Notes under the pieces: model-generated | Seen by the model: the letters and a program-made list of their open reading frames with translations, nothing else | Database searches by the model: none | What the model was told of the DNA's origin: nothing | Made by a program: the position numbers and the translations under genes | Shown here: one piece after another, positions 35,991 through 45,500 of the stretch | Numbering within the stretch: position 1 is the stretch's first letter | How the letters are laid out: each line of letters starts with the position of its first letter | Origin: Bacteroidales bacterium | Lineage (GTDB): Bacteria > Bacteroidota > Bacteroidia > Bacteroidales > P3 | Length of the DNA: 64,000 nucleotides | Direction of reading: 5' to 3' | Assembly (NCBI GenBank): GCA_017454015.1 | Contig: JAFTDW010000005.1 | Location: 1 to 64,000 of the forward strand

Positions 35991-37877
35991 CTACGCCTGA
36001 CGGTCGAGACAGATTATCAACACAGCTATGTCGGCCGGGGAGACTCCACTGATACGGCCCGCCTGCCCTATAGTGGACGGGCGCAGTGCAGAGAGTTTCT
36101 CGCGGGCTTCGAAAGAGAGCGACTGAAGGGCTTGGTAATCGAAGTTGTGAGGTATTGCGAGGTTTTCGAACTTGAGGATACGGGCGGCAGTATCATTCTC
36201 TTTTTCTATATAACGCGCATATTTCAATTGTATCTCCGTGGCCATAAGCACTTCGTCCTTGATATTCTGAGGCATGTCCGGCATAAGGTCGGAAATAAAT
36301 AGAATTAATTGATTTATATTTATTTCGGGACGAAGAATGAGTGTTGCAAGGGGGGTTTTTTGGGAGAGCTGGGAGCTGTTGAGGCTTTGAAGGAGCGGAT
36401 TGGCCTGTGCGGGGCCGATAGAATTTGACGAGAGTAAAGCCGTGAGAGCAGCTACATAGCGTTGCTTATGTTCCACCCGCTGCAGACGCTCGGCGGAGAC
36501 CATGCCGAGCTGGTAGGCCAGCGGGGTTAGACGTATGTCGGCGTTGTCTTGCCGCAGTAGTATTCGGTACTCGGCCCGCGAGGTGAACATACGGTAAGGT
36601 TCTGTGACGGGCTTGGTTATAAGGTCGTCAATAAGCACCCCTATATAGGCCTGGTTGCGTGAGAGGACGAAAGGGGGCTTGCCGGCAACCTTGAGCGCCG
36701 CATTAATACCTGCCATAAGACCTTGACAAGCAGCCTCTTCATAGCCTGTAGTGCCGTTTATCTGGCCTGCGAGGAAGAGGTTGTTTACCATGGTGCTTTC
36801 GAGGGAGTAGGAGAGTTTTGATGGAGGAAAGTAGTCGTATTCTATAGCATAACCCGGCTTTAGGATACGTGCTTTTTCGAGCCCTGAGATGGTATGAAGG
36901 GCGCTTATCTGGATGTCGAGCGGCAGTGACGATGAGAAGCCGTTGAGATAATATGAGTTTGTGTGGCGACCTTCGGGTTCGAGGAAGAGTTGATGCCGGT
37001 CTTTAGTGCTGAATCTCACTATCTTGTCCTCAATTGAGGGGCAGTAACGTGGGCCTGTACCCGAGATGCGTCCGGTGTACAAAGGAGAGTGGTCGAAGCC
37101 TGTCTTGAGTATTTCGTGAGTGCTGAGGTTGGTGTAGGCTATGTAGCATGGCAGCTGTTCAGCGACTGGCTTTGTGGTGTCGGAGAAGGAGAATTTTGAT
37201 GGGTTGGAGTCACCGGGCTGCGGCTGAAGTTTTGAGAAGTCGATGGTGCGGCCGTCGATACGCACAGGGGTACCTGTTTTAAGTCGCGCGGTGGCAAGAC
37301 CGCATGTGCGGAGGTTTTCTGGCAGTTGGTTGGAGGCTTTCTCGCCGAGGCGACCACCAGAGAATGAGGTATCGCCGATATATATGGTGCCTCCCAGAAA
37401 GGTGCCGGTGGTGAGCACTATGGCTTTTGCATAAATAGAGAGACCAATGCGTGTTGTGATGCCCTCGCATACATTGTTGGAGATGATGAGATCCACCGCC
37501 TCATCCTGCCAGAGGTGGAGGTTAGGTGTGTTTTCAAGGCGTTGGCGCCAGAGTTGTGAGAAGAGTGTTTTGTCGCATTGTGCCCGTGGGCTCCACATGG
37601 CAGGGCCTTTGGAGCTGTTGAGCATGCGGAATTGCAAGGTGGCGGCGTCGGTGATGAGTGCTGAAAGGCCGCCAAGGGCATCGATTTCACGCACTATCTG
37701 CCCTTTAGCGACGCCTCCCATTGCTGGGTTGCACGACATTTGGCAGATGGTGTCGAGCGACTGCGTCACAAGTAATGTCTGAGCGCCGAGCCGTGCGCTT
37801 GCCGCTGCAGCTTCGGCACCGGCATGACCACCTCCAACTACAATGACATCGTAGTATGTTTCACGTGAAACATTCAT
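35991..37877 (-). CDS. mnmG: tRNA uridine-5-carboxymethylaminomethyl modification enzyme MnmG
   Basis: 628 residues from the ATG at 37877, giving MNVSRETYYDVIVVGGGHAG. FAD-binding Rossmann motif VVGGGHAGAEAAAASARLGA, then SCNPAMGGVAKGQIVREIDA, the cysteine region and the C-terminal helical domain ending AVLIICLD. With MnmE it modifies U34 of several tRNAs. The codons for N-V-S-R-E-T are a perfect parS sequence. Its start overlaps the ybeY stop (ATGA). Confidence 0.93.
   Translation of the reverse strand: MNVSRETYYDVIVVGGGHAGAEAAAASARLGAQTLLVTQSLDTICQMSCNPAMGGVAKGQIVREIDALGGLSALITDAATLQFRMLNSSKGPAMWSPRAQCDKTLFSQLWRQRLENTPNLHLWQDEAVDLIISNNVCEGITTRIGLSIYAKAIVLTTGTFLGGTIYIGDTSFSGGRLGEKASNQLPENLRTCGLATARLKTGTPVRIDGRTIDFSKLQPQPGDSNPSKFSFSDTTKPVAEQLPCYIAYTNLSTHEILKTGFDHSPLYTGRISGTGPRYCPSIEDKIVRFSTKDRHQLFLEPEGRHTNSYYLNGFSSSLPLDIQISALHTISGLEKARILKPGYAIEYDYFPPSKLSYSLESTMVNNLFLAGQINGTTGYEEAACQGLMAGINAALKVAGKPPFVLSRNQAYIGVLIDDLITKPVTEPYRMFTSRAEYRILLRQDNADIRLTPLAYQLGMVSAERLQRVEHKQRYVAALTALLSSNSIGPAQANPLLQSLNSSQLSQKTPLATLILRPEININQLILFISDLMPDMPQNIKDEVLMATEIQLKYARYIEKENDTAARILKFENLAIPHNFDYQALQSLSFEAREKLSALRPSTIGQAGRISGVSPADIAVLIICLDRQA
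37857..37872. other. parS centromere-like site (16/16)
   Basis: TGTTTCACGTGAAACA is a perfect 16-bp palindrome and equals the consensus ParB-binding parS site. It lies within codons 2-7 of mnmG on the minus strand. parS sites cluster near replication origins in most bacteria. Confidence 0.85.
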
Positions 37878-38296
37878 ACTAACTCCCATAGTTTCAGGGC
37901 TTGGTCTTCCATGGTTCGCATGATGGATGCCTGTTGGTCTGTCTTGTCGGCGAAGCCGACAAGATGGAGTATACCATGGATTATTACGCGGTGAAGTTCA
38001 TCGGTGAAAGCCACGCCAAACTGGTTGGCGTTGTCGGATACCCTGTCGATACTTATAAGTATGTCGCCGGAAAGAGTGTCGGCAACACAGTAGTCAAAAG
38101 TTATGATGTCTGTATAGGTATCGTGCTGGAGGTATTGCCTGTTGGCTGAGAGAATATATTCGTCGTCGCAGAAGAGGTAGGCGATATTGGCGACCTCTTT
38201 ATGATGGATTTTGGCAACAGCGGTGATCCACTGACGGAGTTTTTGCTCGTCGTCGAGTGCAAATTGCGAAAGTTGGGAGTGGAAGCTGATGCTCAT
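37874..38296 (-). CDS. ybeY: Endoribonuclease YbeY
   Basis: 140 residues. The metal-binding region is HRVIIHGILHLVGFAD; YbeY normally has H-x3-H-x5-H, and here the first two His are kept while the third position is Asp, as is common in Bacteroidetes. DTYTDIITFDYC is the other conserved segment. It acts in 16S rRNA 3'-end maturation and ribosome quality control. The gene is coupled to mnmG by a 4-bp overlap. Confidence 0.88.
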   Translation of the reverse strand: MSISFHSQLSQFALDDEQKLRQWITAVAKIHHKEVANIAYLFCDDEYILSANRQYLQHDTYTDIITFDYCVADTLSGDILISIDRVSDNANQFGVAFTDELHRVIIHGILHLVGFADKTDQQASIMRTMEDQALKLWELV

Positions 38297-38401
38297 TGAA
38301 GAATTTCAGGATTTTTTGTTTTTAGCCATTGGCGGACGCTTTGTACTCTGCGGCTATAAAGGTATGATTTACAATATTATATATTGATATATAAGCTAAA
38401 T

Positions 38402-38884
38402 TCAGGTATCGAGACTCAGAAGGGTTGTATCGTAGTGCCTGGCGAGGGCGGATTGGCGCGTTGTGGCGAGGGTGGGGTTGATGCCCTGTGCTGCAAATTC
38501 GAGATGGAGGGTGTGGGTGGGTATGGAGTAGCTAAGAGTGTCGGCGAGGCTGCGCATAAGGAAGAGGCCCTCTCCCCCACCCTTCCCGTTTTGCAAGGAC
38601 GGGAGGTCGAGGTTGTTTTTCATTGTGGCGTCGAGGTCAAAGCCGGGACCGTCGTCGGTGATGTCGAAGCAAAGAGTCCCGCCGGAGTATCCGTAAGAGA
38701 GGGTGAGGCTTTTGGATATGTCGCCGTGGTTTGCGTGTACTATGGCGTTGCGGATAGCTTCGGCGACGGCGAGGGTTACGGAGGGTGTGAGGCCGGAGAG
38801 GTGTAGCTCGTCGCAGATGTCGCTGATGATATATTCTATATGGGGCATTGCCTCAAGTGAAGAGAGCAGGGTAATAGTCGTCAT
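38402..38884 (-). CDS. Anti-sigma-type serine kinase ATPase domain protein
   Basis: 160 residues, a single GHKL ATPase domain: N box VAEAIRNAIVHANHGD, G1 box DITDDGPGFD and G2 box GKGGGEGLFLMRSLADT. It resembles RsbW/SpoIIAB anti-sigma factors. In Bacteroidetes it lies in a conserved cluster with DUF4175, ybeY and mnmG. No cognate sigma factor or anti-anti-sigma factor is adjacent, so its target is unknown. Confidence 0.85.
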   Translation of the reverse strand: MTTITLLSSLEAMPHIEYIISDICDELHLSGLTPSVTLAVAEAIRNAIVHANHGDISKSLTLSYGYSGGTLCFDITDDGPGFDLDATMKNNLDLPSLQNGKGGGEGLFLMRSLADTLSYSIPTHTLHLEFAAQGINPTLATTRQSALARHYDTTLLSLDT

Positions 38885-38921
38885 GGAGGATCAGGGTTTT
38901 GGTATGATTTTCTGGGGGAAC

Positions 38922-41900
38922 TTAGTTGGCTGACTTGAAGAAGTAGTCGTTGGTTTTGTTTTTGTAGTAGGTGGACAGGGTAGGGGGTAGTGCGCGGAAG
39001 AGATCGGCGTTTTTCTGCTGTAGCCGGTCGAAGCGCTGGAGGTCGGCAGGGGATGGTTGGTAGATGTCGCGTGCTTCGTGGCTTTCGCGGCGTTGTTCTT
39101 TCTCACGCTGCATCTCGGCTTTTTCGTGTTCGAGGAGGCGTGTGAGTATCTGTTGTTGGCGGTTGATGGTCTGGGTGGAGATGGTGCGGTTGACGAGGTC
39201 GGTCTCTGTTTGTTCCATCTGTTTGGTGAGCTCGTCAATTTCGCGTGCGAGCTGAGAGTTGCCGCCGCTTTGCTGCTTGAGTTCGCTGCCGTATTCCTGC
39301 ATAAGGCGGCGTATGTGTTCCTGCTGTGCGGCCATGCGTGCAAATTCCTCGCTGAGCTGTCCTTGTTGTCCGGCGCGGGGGCGTCCGTTGTTGCCTTGCT
39401 GGCTGCCTTGCTGTTTTTTGAGGGCTTGGAGCTGCCGGTTGAGTTCCTCCTGCATTTGGCGGAGGCTTTTGGCGCTAGGCTTGCCTTTGCCGGGGTTGGA
39501 GCTGGAGCCCGATTTGCACTGCATGCCTGTGTTTTTGCAGCTGCCGTTGTTTTTCTTCTGCTGGTTTTGGCGCATGGAGTTTTGCATGCGGTCGAGGGAT
39601 TCGGCGAGGAGTAGCGCGAGGTTGTTGAAGGAGGTCATGGTGTACTGCATGGGCTGTGAGCCTGATGTGTTGTGGGCGTTGCCGTAGAAGGCCTGGTTGA
39701 ATTCGAGGAGTGCGGCGAGCGACTTGGCTACGCCGAGGTCGGCGGCATCGAGTTCCTTGCCGATGGCGGAGGCCACGGTGAGCTGGCGGTGTGCCATGGC
39801 GCGGAGGGAGTCTTGGACGTTGGCAAAATCGGACTTAATTTTATTTTGTTGGGCTATGATGGTCTGGTAGCGTGGGTCTTGGATATAGGTCTTGGAGAGG
39901 TCTGATATGAGGGTTTCCTGGTTAAAGGAGAGTTGTATGAGGTTCTTGAGTATGCGGCGCACCGTCTCGGAGTCTTCGGCGAGGTTCTGCTGCTCCATGT
40001 CGAGCTGGGCTTGCGCGAGTTGCTCGGAGAGTTGGTCGAGCTGGTCGGCGGCTTTTTGTTGTTGCTTGGAGGCTTCCTTGTTGTTGCCTTTGTTGAGCTG
40101 GTTGGTTGCCTGTTTCTGGTTTTGCTCTATGTTTTGCTGCAGCTGCTGGTCGACTTTGAAATCGGCCTGTGGGTCGAGTTGGCGGTATTGTTGTTGTATC
40201 TGGTTGATTTCGTTTTTAAGCTGCTGGTATTTCTGGTCTATTTCCTGCTGTTTTTTTGCCGCCTCGTCGCGTTGCTCCTTGCTTTTGGCATTGTTGGTCT
40301 CGGAGGCGAGTTTGCGCTGCTCCTCGGCGAGTTTTTCGGTTTTCTGGATGGTTTCCTCGACTTTTTTCTCGAGTTCGAGGCGTTGCATGAGTTCTATGTT
40401 CTGGTCGAGCTGCTTTTCAAGATCGTCGTTGCGCATTTTGAGCTGTTCGAGTTGCTGCTGCACTTTTTTCTTGTCGGCCTCCTGCATTATTTGCTGTATT
40501 TCTTCCATCATCTGGCGCATCTCGTCGTTGAGGACTTGGTTCATCAGGCGGTCGAGTTCGCGTTGTTTTTCGACGATTTTCTCGCTTTGCTGGCGGTATT
40601 TTTGTTCAAGTTGGTTGTTTTGCTGGAGTTGTTTTTGCATCTCCTGGAGTTGAGAGCGCACTTCTTCTTGTTTCTTGGCGAGCTCTTCGAGTTGTTTTTT
40701 GTCTTGCCACGAGAGTTCTTTTTTGTCGACGAATTTGCGCATCATCTCGTTGATTTCCTGTTGCAGGCGCTGGAGTTCGGCCATAGAGTTCTCGGCTTTC
40801 TGGCGTGCTTCGTTGCTGCCTTGCTGGAGGAGGTTGTCGAGCTGCTCGGCGGTGGGTATCTCGGTTTGGTATTGTTGTGAGCGTGTGGCTTTGGGGCCGT
40901 GGATGGCGTCGTTGTCGTAGATTTCGAAGTAGTAGCGTATGCGGTCGCCGGGTTGGAGTGTGAGCTCGCCGAGATCCGTGGAGTAGTAGAACTCTTGCGA
41001 GAGGAGGTTGGAGAGACCTATCTGCTGTTGTTGTGAGAGGTGGCGGGTGGTGTCGGCAACGTTATCTATCTCTATCTTGAAGAGTAACTTGGAGAAACCA
41101 TAGTCGTCTTTTATGCGGCCTTTGAAGTACAGGCGGTCGGTGTTGAGGGAGTCTTGCACTTGGATGGTGGCGATGAGCGGCGCCGCGTCGGTTATTACTG
41201 AGATGGAGTAGCTGAGGGTGTCGGAGACGAGGCCGTGGTTGTTAGAGGCGCAGAGGCTGTAGGAGGTGTTGCCCATGGCGCGGTGGGTGTGAGTGATGCG
41301 CCCGTTGGAGGCGGGCGTGAGGAGCGCCTGGCGGTCGGCTACGGCGAAGTGGAGGGTGTCGACATCGCGAGTATACATGATCCACTGCACCTGTGTGCCT
41401 TCGGGCACGGTGAGGTTGCCGTCGGCCTGCAGCACCTCTTGGGCTTTGTGAGTGTAGGCGGGGTAGGTGAGCACCGTCTGGAAGTCGACCACTGCGGGTT
41501 TAGGCAGCACTGTGAGGCTGTAGACCGGCGACTGGACGCCGGCGGCCTGCAGCTGTAGCTGGCACGAGCGCTGGAGGTTGCGCAGGGTATAGGAGTGGTG
41601 GGTCTTTGAGGACGGTGTCATGCGGAAGGGGGTGCCGTCGATGCTCAGGTAGACCTCTGCGGGGATGGAGCTGCCCTCGACATGCACCTGCAGCGTGAAG
41701 TCGTCGTGCTGCGCCGCCTGCAGCGAGGGGTTGTCGACCACGAAGCTGAAAGGCGCCGGGCGCTGGTAGTAGGTGTTGTGGTTGATGATGCGTCGCGAGG
41801 GCTCGGAGATAAACGAGGGGAAGAGCACGGCGGCGAGGAGCAACAGTGCGAGAGGCGGCAAGGCGAGCTTGAGGTAGCGGCGGTTAGAGCGGAGGTCGAC

Positions 41901-42335
41901 GGCGTTGGCGAAGGGGATAGGGGAGAGGAGGCTGGTTTTCTGCTCTATGGAGGCGAGGAGCAGCGCGTTGCCGTCGGAGTTACTGGCAGTGGCCTGCTCC
42001 TGTAGCTGCAAGAGATTAAGGAGCTTGTCCTCGACATCGGGGAAGTGGCTGCCTATGATGCGCGCCGCCTGTTGGTAGGAGATGCGGCTGCCGAGCTTGT
42101 ACATCTTGAGCAACGGCACGACGACGTAGAACGCCGTTATGGTGCCCAGCGCGACGAGGAAGAGCCAGAAGAGCACGGTGCGCACGGTGGTGGAGAAATA
42201 GCCAAAATACTCGAGCAGGACTACAACGAGGAAGAGCGACACAAGAAGAGCCACAGCGATGATGGCGCCTTTGATGAGGCGGTTTTTATAGTATTTGCGG
42301 ATAAACGCGTCGATTTTCGATATGACCGAGTCCAT
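38922..42335 (-). CDS. DUF4175 family envelope protein with long coiled coil
   Basis: 1137 residues. Membrane segments near residues 22-45, 50-75 and 150-172; beta-rich periplasmic domains to about 480; then a long Gln/Glu/Lys-rich coiled coil (about 490-800, for example QQQLEQLKMRNDDLEKQLDQ) and a second Gln-rich helical region to the end. This is the DUF4175 layout found throughout Bacteroidetes. The function is unknown; an envelope-spanning structural role is likely. The repetitive coiled coil makes long antisense open frames that are not genes. Confidence 0.85.
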   Translation of the reverse strand: MDSVISKIDAFIRKYYKNRLIKGAIIAVALLVSLFLVVVLLEYFGYFSTTVRTVLFWLFLVALGTITAFYVVVPLLKMYKLGSRISYQQAARIIGSHFPDVEDKLLNLLQLQEQATASNSDGNALLLASIEQKTSLLSPIPFANAVDLRSNRRYLKLALPPLALLLLAAVLFPSFISEPSRRIINHNTYYQRPAPFSFVVDNPSLQAAQHDDFTLQVHVEGSSIPAEVYLSIDGTPFRMTPSSKTHHSYTLRNLQRSCQLQLQAAGVQSPVYSLTVLPKPAVVDFQTVLTYPAYTHKAQEVLQADGNLTVPEGTQVQWIMYTRDVDTLHFAVADRQALLTPASNGRITHTHRAMGNTSYSLCASNNHGLVSDTLSYSISVITDAAPLIATIQVQDSLNTDRLYFKGRIKDDYGFSKLLFKIEIDNVADTTRHLSQQQQIGLSNLLSQEFYYSTDLGELTLQPGDRIRYYFEIYDNDAIHGPKATRSQQYQTEIPTAEQLDNLLQQGSNEARQKAENSMAELQRLQQEINEMMRKFVDKKELSWQDKKQLEELAKKQEEVRSQLQEMQKQLQQNNQLEQKYRQQSEKIVEKQRELDRLMNQVLNDEMRQMMEEIQQIMQEADKKKVQQQLEQLKMRNDDLEKQLDQNIELMQRLELEKKVEETIQKTEKLAEEQRKLASETNNAKSKEQRDEAAKKQQEIDQKYQQLKNEINQIQQQYRQLDPQADFKVDQQLQQNIEQNQKQATNQLNKGNNKEASKQQQKAADQLDQLSEQLAQAQLDMEQQNLAEDSETVRRILKNLIQLSFNQETLISDLSKTYIQDPRYQTIIAQQNKIKSDFANVQDSLRAMAHRQLTVASAIGKELDAADLGVAKSLAALLEFNQAFYGNAHNTSGSQPMQYTMTSFNNLALLLAESLDRMQNSMRQNQQKKNNGSCKNTGMQCKSGSSSNPGKGKPSAKSLRQMQEELNRQLQALKKQQGSQQGNNGRPRAGQQGQLSEEFARMAAQQEHIRRLMQEYGSELKQQSGGNSQLAREIDELTKQMEQTETDLVNRTISTQTINRQQQILTRLLEHEKAEMQREKEQRRESHEARDIYQPSPADLQRFDRLQQKNADLFRALPPTLSTYYKNKTNDYFFKSAN

Positions 42336-42370
42336 GGTTTAAGAGAGAAACGGGCGATACAGATAAATTG

Positions 42371-42400
42371 CAAAGATACAGTTTTTTTTTGGTATACCAA
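42371..42400 (-). promoter_or_regulatory. Promoter of the DUF4175-ybeY-mnmG operon
   Basis: On the minus strand TTG (42400-42398) and TATCTTTG (42378-42371) are separated by 19 bp, matching the -33/-7 boxes. The ATG follows 36 bp downstream at 42335. Confidence 0.6.
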
Positions 42401-42566
42401 TAAAAAACGGTGCCGTGCGCGGCAAAAAATTTTTTTGTCGCCTTTAATTGTCCATAAATTAATTACATGGAAATTGGTGATAATTGGCGTTTTAGTATAT
42501 TTTTTTCATGAGCTGGCGTTTATGTCGCGGAATTTATGTAAATTTGCAAAAAAATTGTTACAAAGC

Positions 42567-43379
42567 ATGGACAAGACAGTATTGGTAACCGGTGCCTCGT
42601 CGGGGTTTGGGCGCAGCATAGCGTCGCTGCTTGCGCAGCGGGGCTACAGAGTGTATGGCACGAGCCGGCGCGACCCTGCCGAGGTGGAGGGATGCAAGGG
42701 GGTGCAGTTTATACAGCTGGACGTGCGCGACAGCGCCGCCGTGAAGGACGCCGTGGCTGACATTGTCGAGCGCGAAGGACGGCTCGACGTAGTGATAAAC
42801 AACGCCGGCATGGGCATTGGCGGCTCGCTGGAGCTTGCCACCGACGACGAGATAGCGCTGCAGATGGACACCAACTTTGGCGGCTGCGTCAACGTGTGCC
42901 GCGCGGTGCTGGCGCCCATGCGGCGGCAAGGCGGCGGCATCATAGTGAACCTCAGCTCTATAGGTGGTGTCATGGGGTTGCCCTACCAGGGCTACTACTC
43001 TGCCTCGAAATTTGCCATAGAGGGCTTCAGCGAAGCCCTTGCCGCCGAGGTGGCAAGCTTCGGCATCAAGGTGGTGATGGTAGAACCCGGCGACTTCGCC
43101 ACCGGCTTCACCGCCAGCCGCAAATGCAGCAAGGCAACGATGGACAGCGAAGCCTATGGCGAGAGTTTCCGCCGCTCGCTAACTATCATAGAACAAGAAG
43201 AAAACGGAGGACTCCCACCCGAGCGACTGGCTCGCAAGGTGGTGAAAATCATCGAGTGCCGCCGTCCCCACATGCGCTACGTGGTAGCCAACACCGAACA
43301 ACGGCTCTCTGTATTGCTCAAGAAAATACTCCCAGGCCGCCTCTTCGTAAAAATACTGCGCAACTACTACAAAGTATAA
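42567..43379 (+). CDS. Short-chain dehydrogenase/reductase
   Basis: 270 residues from the ATG at 42567. Classical SDR motifs: TGASSGFGRSIASLL for NAD(P), NNAGMGIGG, catalytic Ser in NLSSIGG and YYSASKFA with the Tyr-Lys pair. A basic residue pair in the beta2 end (TSRRDP) suggests NADPH. The substrate is unknown. A -7 box TAAATTTG lies at 42539-42546. The frame continues upstream, but that part runs through the promoter and is antisense to DUF4175. Confidence 0.85.
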   Translation: MDKTVLVTGASSGFGRSIASLLAQRGYRVYGTSRRDPAEVEGCKGVQFIQLDVRDSAAVKDAVADIVEREGRLDVVINNAGMGIGGSLELATDDEIALQMDTNFGGCVNVCRAVLAPMRRQGGGIIVNLSSIGGVMGLPYQGYYSASKFAIEGFSEALAAEVASFGIKVVMVEPGDFATGFTASRKCSKATMDSEAYGESFRRSLTIIEQEENGGLPPERLARKVVKIIECRRPHMRYVVANTEQRLSVLLKKILPGRLFVKILRNYYKV

Positions 43380-43408
43380 CCCTCAAACCTTATAACCATT
43401 AAACCCTT

Positions 43409-43459
43409 TTGCCGCAGGCTGCGAGCACCTATAAAATAAAAATATGGACAGCGAGCAAC
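43409..43459 (+). repeat. D45B unit across the deoC start
   Basis: A D45 variant with head ttgccgcaggctgcgagcac and the common tail aaataaaaatatggacagcg. Its atg (43444) is the first ATG of the deoC frame, so the repeat supplies the annotated start and the residues MDSEQ. Confidence 0.8.
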
Positions 43460-44229
43460 CTTCCAACCCTTCAGCCACCATGCTCCGAAAAATATTCTCC
43501 TGCATTGACAATACCGCCCTGTCGGGCACCGACACGCACAGCACCATCGAGCAGCTGTGCCTGCAAAGCCTGCGGCTGCAGCCGCAGGGCTGCCACGTGA
43601 GCGCAGTGTGTGTATACCCTGTGTTCGTGGCTCAAGCCTCTAAACTATTGTGCGGAAGCGGCATAAAGGTAGCCACCGTTGTCGGTGGCTTCCCTTCGGG
43701 CCAAGCTCCGCTGGAGATAAAACTGCACGAGACGGAGTACGCCCTGAAAAACGGCGCCGACGAGATCGACATGGTAATATCACGCTGCATGGTGTTCGAA
43801 GGCAACTATAACGCTCTACGCCAAGAGGTTTCTGCTGTCAAACAATGCTGCGGCACACATACTCTCAAAGTTATTCTTGAGACCGGTGAGCTCGCCTCAC
43901 GCGACCTGATTTTCAAGGCATCCGAACTAGCAATGGAAGGCGGAGCCGACTTCATCAAGACATCCACGGGCAAGAGCAGCGTGTCGGCAACACCCGAGGC
44001 AGTGCAGACAATGCTCGAAGCAATAAAAAAACACTGCCTTGCCGGAGGCAAAACAGTTGGACTCAAGGTTGCGGGAGGCCTTACAAGCATACCAGAAGTG
44101 TTAAATTATGCCGAAATGACGGCCTCAGTAATGGGAGAACAATATATTGATAACAAGACATTTAGAATAGGTACAAGTCGACTTGTTGCAAAAATTGGTG
44201 AATTAATTATGGCAGAGAATACAGAATAA
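43444..44229 (+). CDS. deoC: Deoxyribose-phosphate aldolase
   Basis: 261 residues from 43444, or 249 from the ATG at 43480. The first 12 residues (MDSEQPSNPSAT) include repeat sequence, so 43480 may be the real start. Class I aldolase motifs: FSCIDNTALSG at the start, the Schiff-base lysine in FIKTSTGKSS and the second lysine in GLKVAGGL. It splits 2-deoxyribose 5-phosphate into acetaldehyde and glyceraldehyde 3-phosphate in deoxynucleoside breakdown. Confidence 0.93.
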   Translation: MDSEQPSNPSATMLRKIFSCIDNTALSGTDTHSTIEQLCLQSLRLQPQGCHVSAVCVYPVFVAQASKLLCGSGIKVATVVGGFPSGQAPLEIKLHETEYALKNGADEIDMVISRCMVFEGNYNALRQEVSAVKQCCGTHTLKVILETGELASRDLIFKASELAMEGGADFIKTSTGKSSVSATPEAVQTMLEAIKKHCLAGGKTVGLKVAGGLTSIPEVLNYAEMTASVMGEQYIDNKTFRIGTSRLVAKIGELIMAENTE

Positions 44230-44244
44230 TTTAACTTTTTTTTG

Positions 44245-44252
44245 TACTTTTG
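44245..44252 (+). promoter_or_regulatory. -7 box for the serine palmitoyltransferase gene
   Basis: TACTTTTG fits TAnnTTTG and lies 60 bp before the ATG at 44313. No clear -33 box was seen. Confidence 0.4.
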
Positions 44253-44312
44253 CATTTTAGTAGCCGCAATATTTTATATTGTTAACGGCTAAAAACCAAA
44301 AGAGTAAAATTG

Positions 44313-45497
44313 ATGAAGCCACTACAACAAAAACTGGCCAAATATCAAGAACCCCAAATCGTTAAAAAACAAGGGGTCTATCCTTATTTCCGTGCTATAT
44401 CGAGCGACCAGGATGCCGAGGTCGTCATGGATGGCAAGCAAGTTCTTATGCTTGGCTCCAACAGTTACCTTGGACTTACAAACCATCCTAAAATCAAGGA
44501 AGCCGCCAAAGCCGCCATCGACAAATACGGCACCGGCTGCGCCGGCAGCCCCTTCCTCAACGGCACTCTCGACCTACACCAGCAGCTGGAGCAGATTCTC
44601 GCCGACTTCTTCCACAAAGACGGCGCCATGCTCTTCTCCGCAGGCTTTCAGGCCAACAGTGGCGTAATTCCCTGCATAACAGGGCGCAACGACTATGTGA
44701 TCTTCGACGAGCTCGACCATGCTTCCATCATTGAGGGCAAGCAACTCACCTTTGCCAACACCCTCAAGTTCCGCCATAGCAACATGGCCGACCTTGAGCG
44801 ACAACTGCAGCGCTGCCCCGCCGAAGCCCCCAAGCTTGTCGTTACCGATGGTGTCTTCAGCATGGAAGGCGACATCGCCCTGCTGCCCCAAATAGCCGAC
44901 CTCTGCGACCAGTACGGCGCCACACTTATGGTCGACGAGGCTCACAGCCTTGGCGTCTTCGGTGAGGAAGGCCGCGGCATCGCAGCCCACTACGGTCTCC
45001 TCGACCGCACAGACATCATCATGGGCACTTTCTCCAAATCCCTCGCCTCTATTGGCGGCTTCGTGGCTGCCGACGCCGAGACCATCAACTACCTCAAACA
45101 CCACGTCCGCCCCTATATCTTCACCGCCAGCATCGCCCCGGGAGCAGTGGCAGCAGTCATCGCCGCCATCGACATCATGCGCCATGAACCCGACCGACAG
45201 GAAAACCTCTGGAAAGTCACCAACCACGCCCTCAACCGCTTCCGCGAAGAAGGTTTCGAAATAGGTCACACTCAGACCCCCATAATTCCTCTCTATGTGC
45301 GCAACAATGAGAAAACGTTCAAGGTGACCCGCATGCTCCTCGACGAAGGCGTCTTCGTGAACCCCGTGATAAGTCCCGCCGTTCCACCCGAGGACACCCT
45401 CATCCGCCTCTCCTGGATGGCCACTCATACCATTGAACACGTCGACTTCGCTGTCGAAAAAGTAAAAAAATGCTTCAAAGCGCTCAACATACTCTAA
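44313..45497 (+). CDS. spt: Serine palmitoyltransferase (sphingolipid synthesis)
   Basis: 394 residues from the ATG at 44313. An alpha-oxoamine synthase: YLGLTNHPKIKEAAKAAIDK, then YGTGCAGSPFLNGTLDLHQQ (the SPT-type version of the glycine-rich segment), DELDHASIIEG, VDEAHSLGVFGEEG and the PLP lysine in GTFSKSLASIGGF. The Phe-Leu-Asn-Gly motif favours SPT over 2-amino-3-ketobutyrate ligase. It condenses serine with an acyl-CoA to make 3-ketosphinganine. A GNAT-like gene follows 3 bp later. Confidence 0.88.
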   Translation: MKPLQQKLAKYQEPQIVKKQGVYPYFRAISSDQDAEVVMDGKQVLMLGSNSYLGLTNHPKIKEAAKAAIDKYGTGCAGSPFLNGTLDLHQQLEQILADFFHKDGAMLFSAGFQANSGVIPCITGRNDYVIFDELDHASIIEGKQLTFANTLKFRHSNMADLERQLQRCPAEAPKLVVTDGVFSMEGDIALLPQIADLCDQYGATLMVDEAHSLGVFGEEGRGIAAHYGLLDRTDIIMGTFSKSLASIGGFVAADAETINYLKHHVRPYIFTASIAPGAVAAVIAAIDIMRHEPDRQENLWKVTNHALNRFREEGFEIGHTQTPIIPLYVRNNEKTFKVTRMLLDEGVFVNPVISPAVPPEDTLIRLSWMATHTIEHVDFAVEKVKKCFKALNIL

Positions 45498-45500
45498 TAT

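Noticed and set aside
39892..40880. Long plus-strand open frames rich in Ser/Cys and Leu
   Set aside because: They are antisense to the Gln/Glu-rich coiled coil of the DUF4175 gene, whose codons rarely give stops on the other strand.
42045..42566. N-terminal extension of the SDR protein
   Set aside because: It runs antisense through DUF4175 and across the promoter boxes; the SDR fold begins at 42567.
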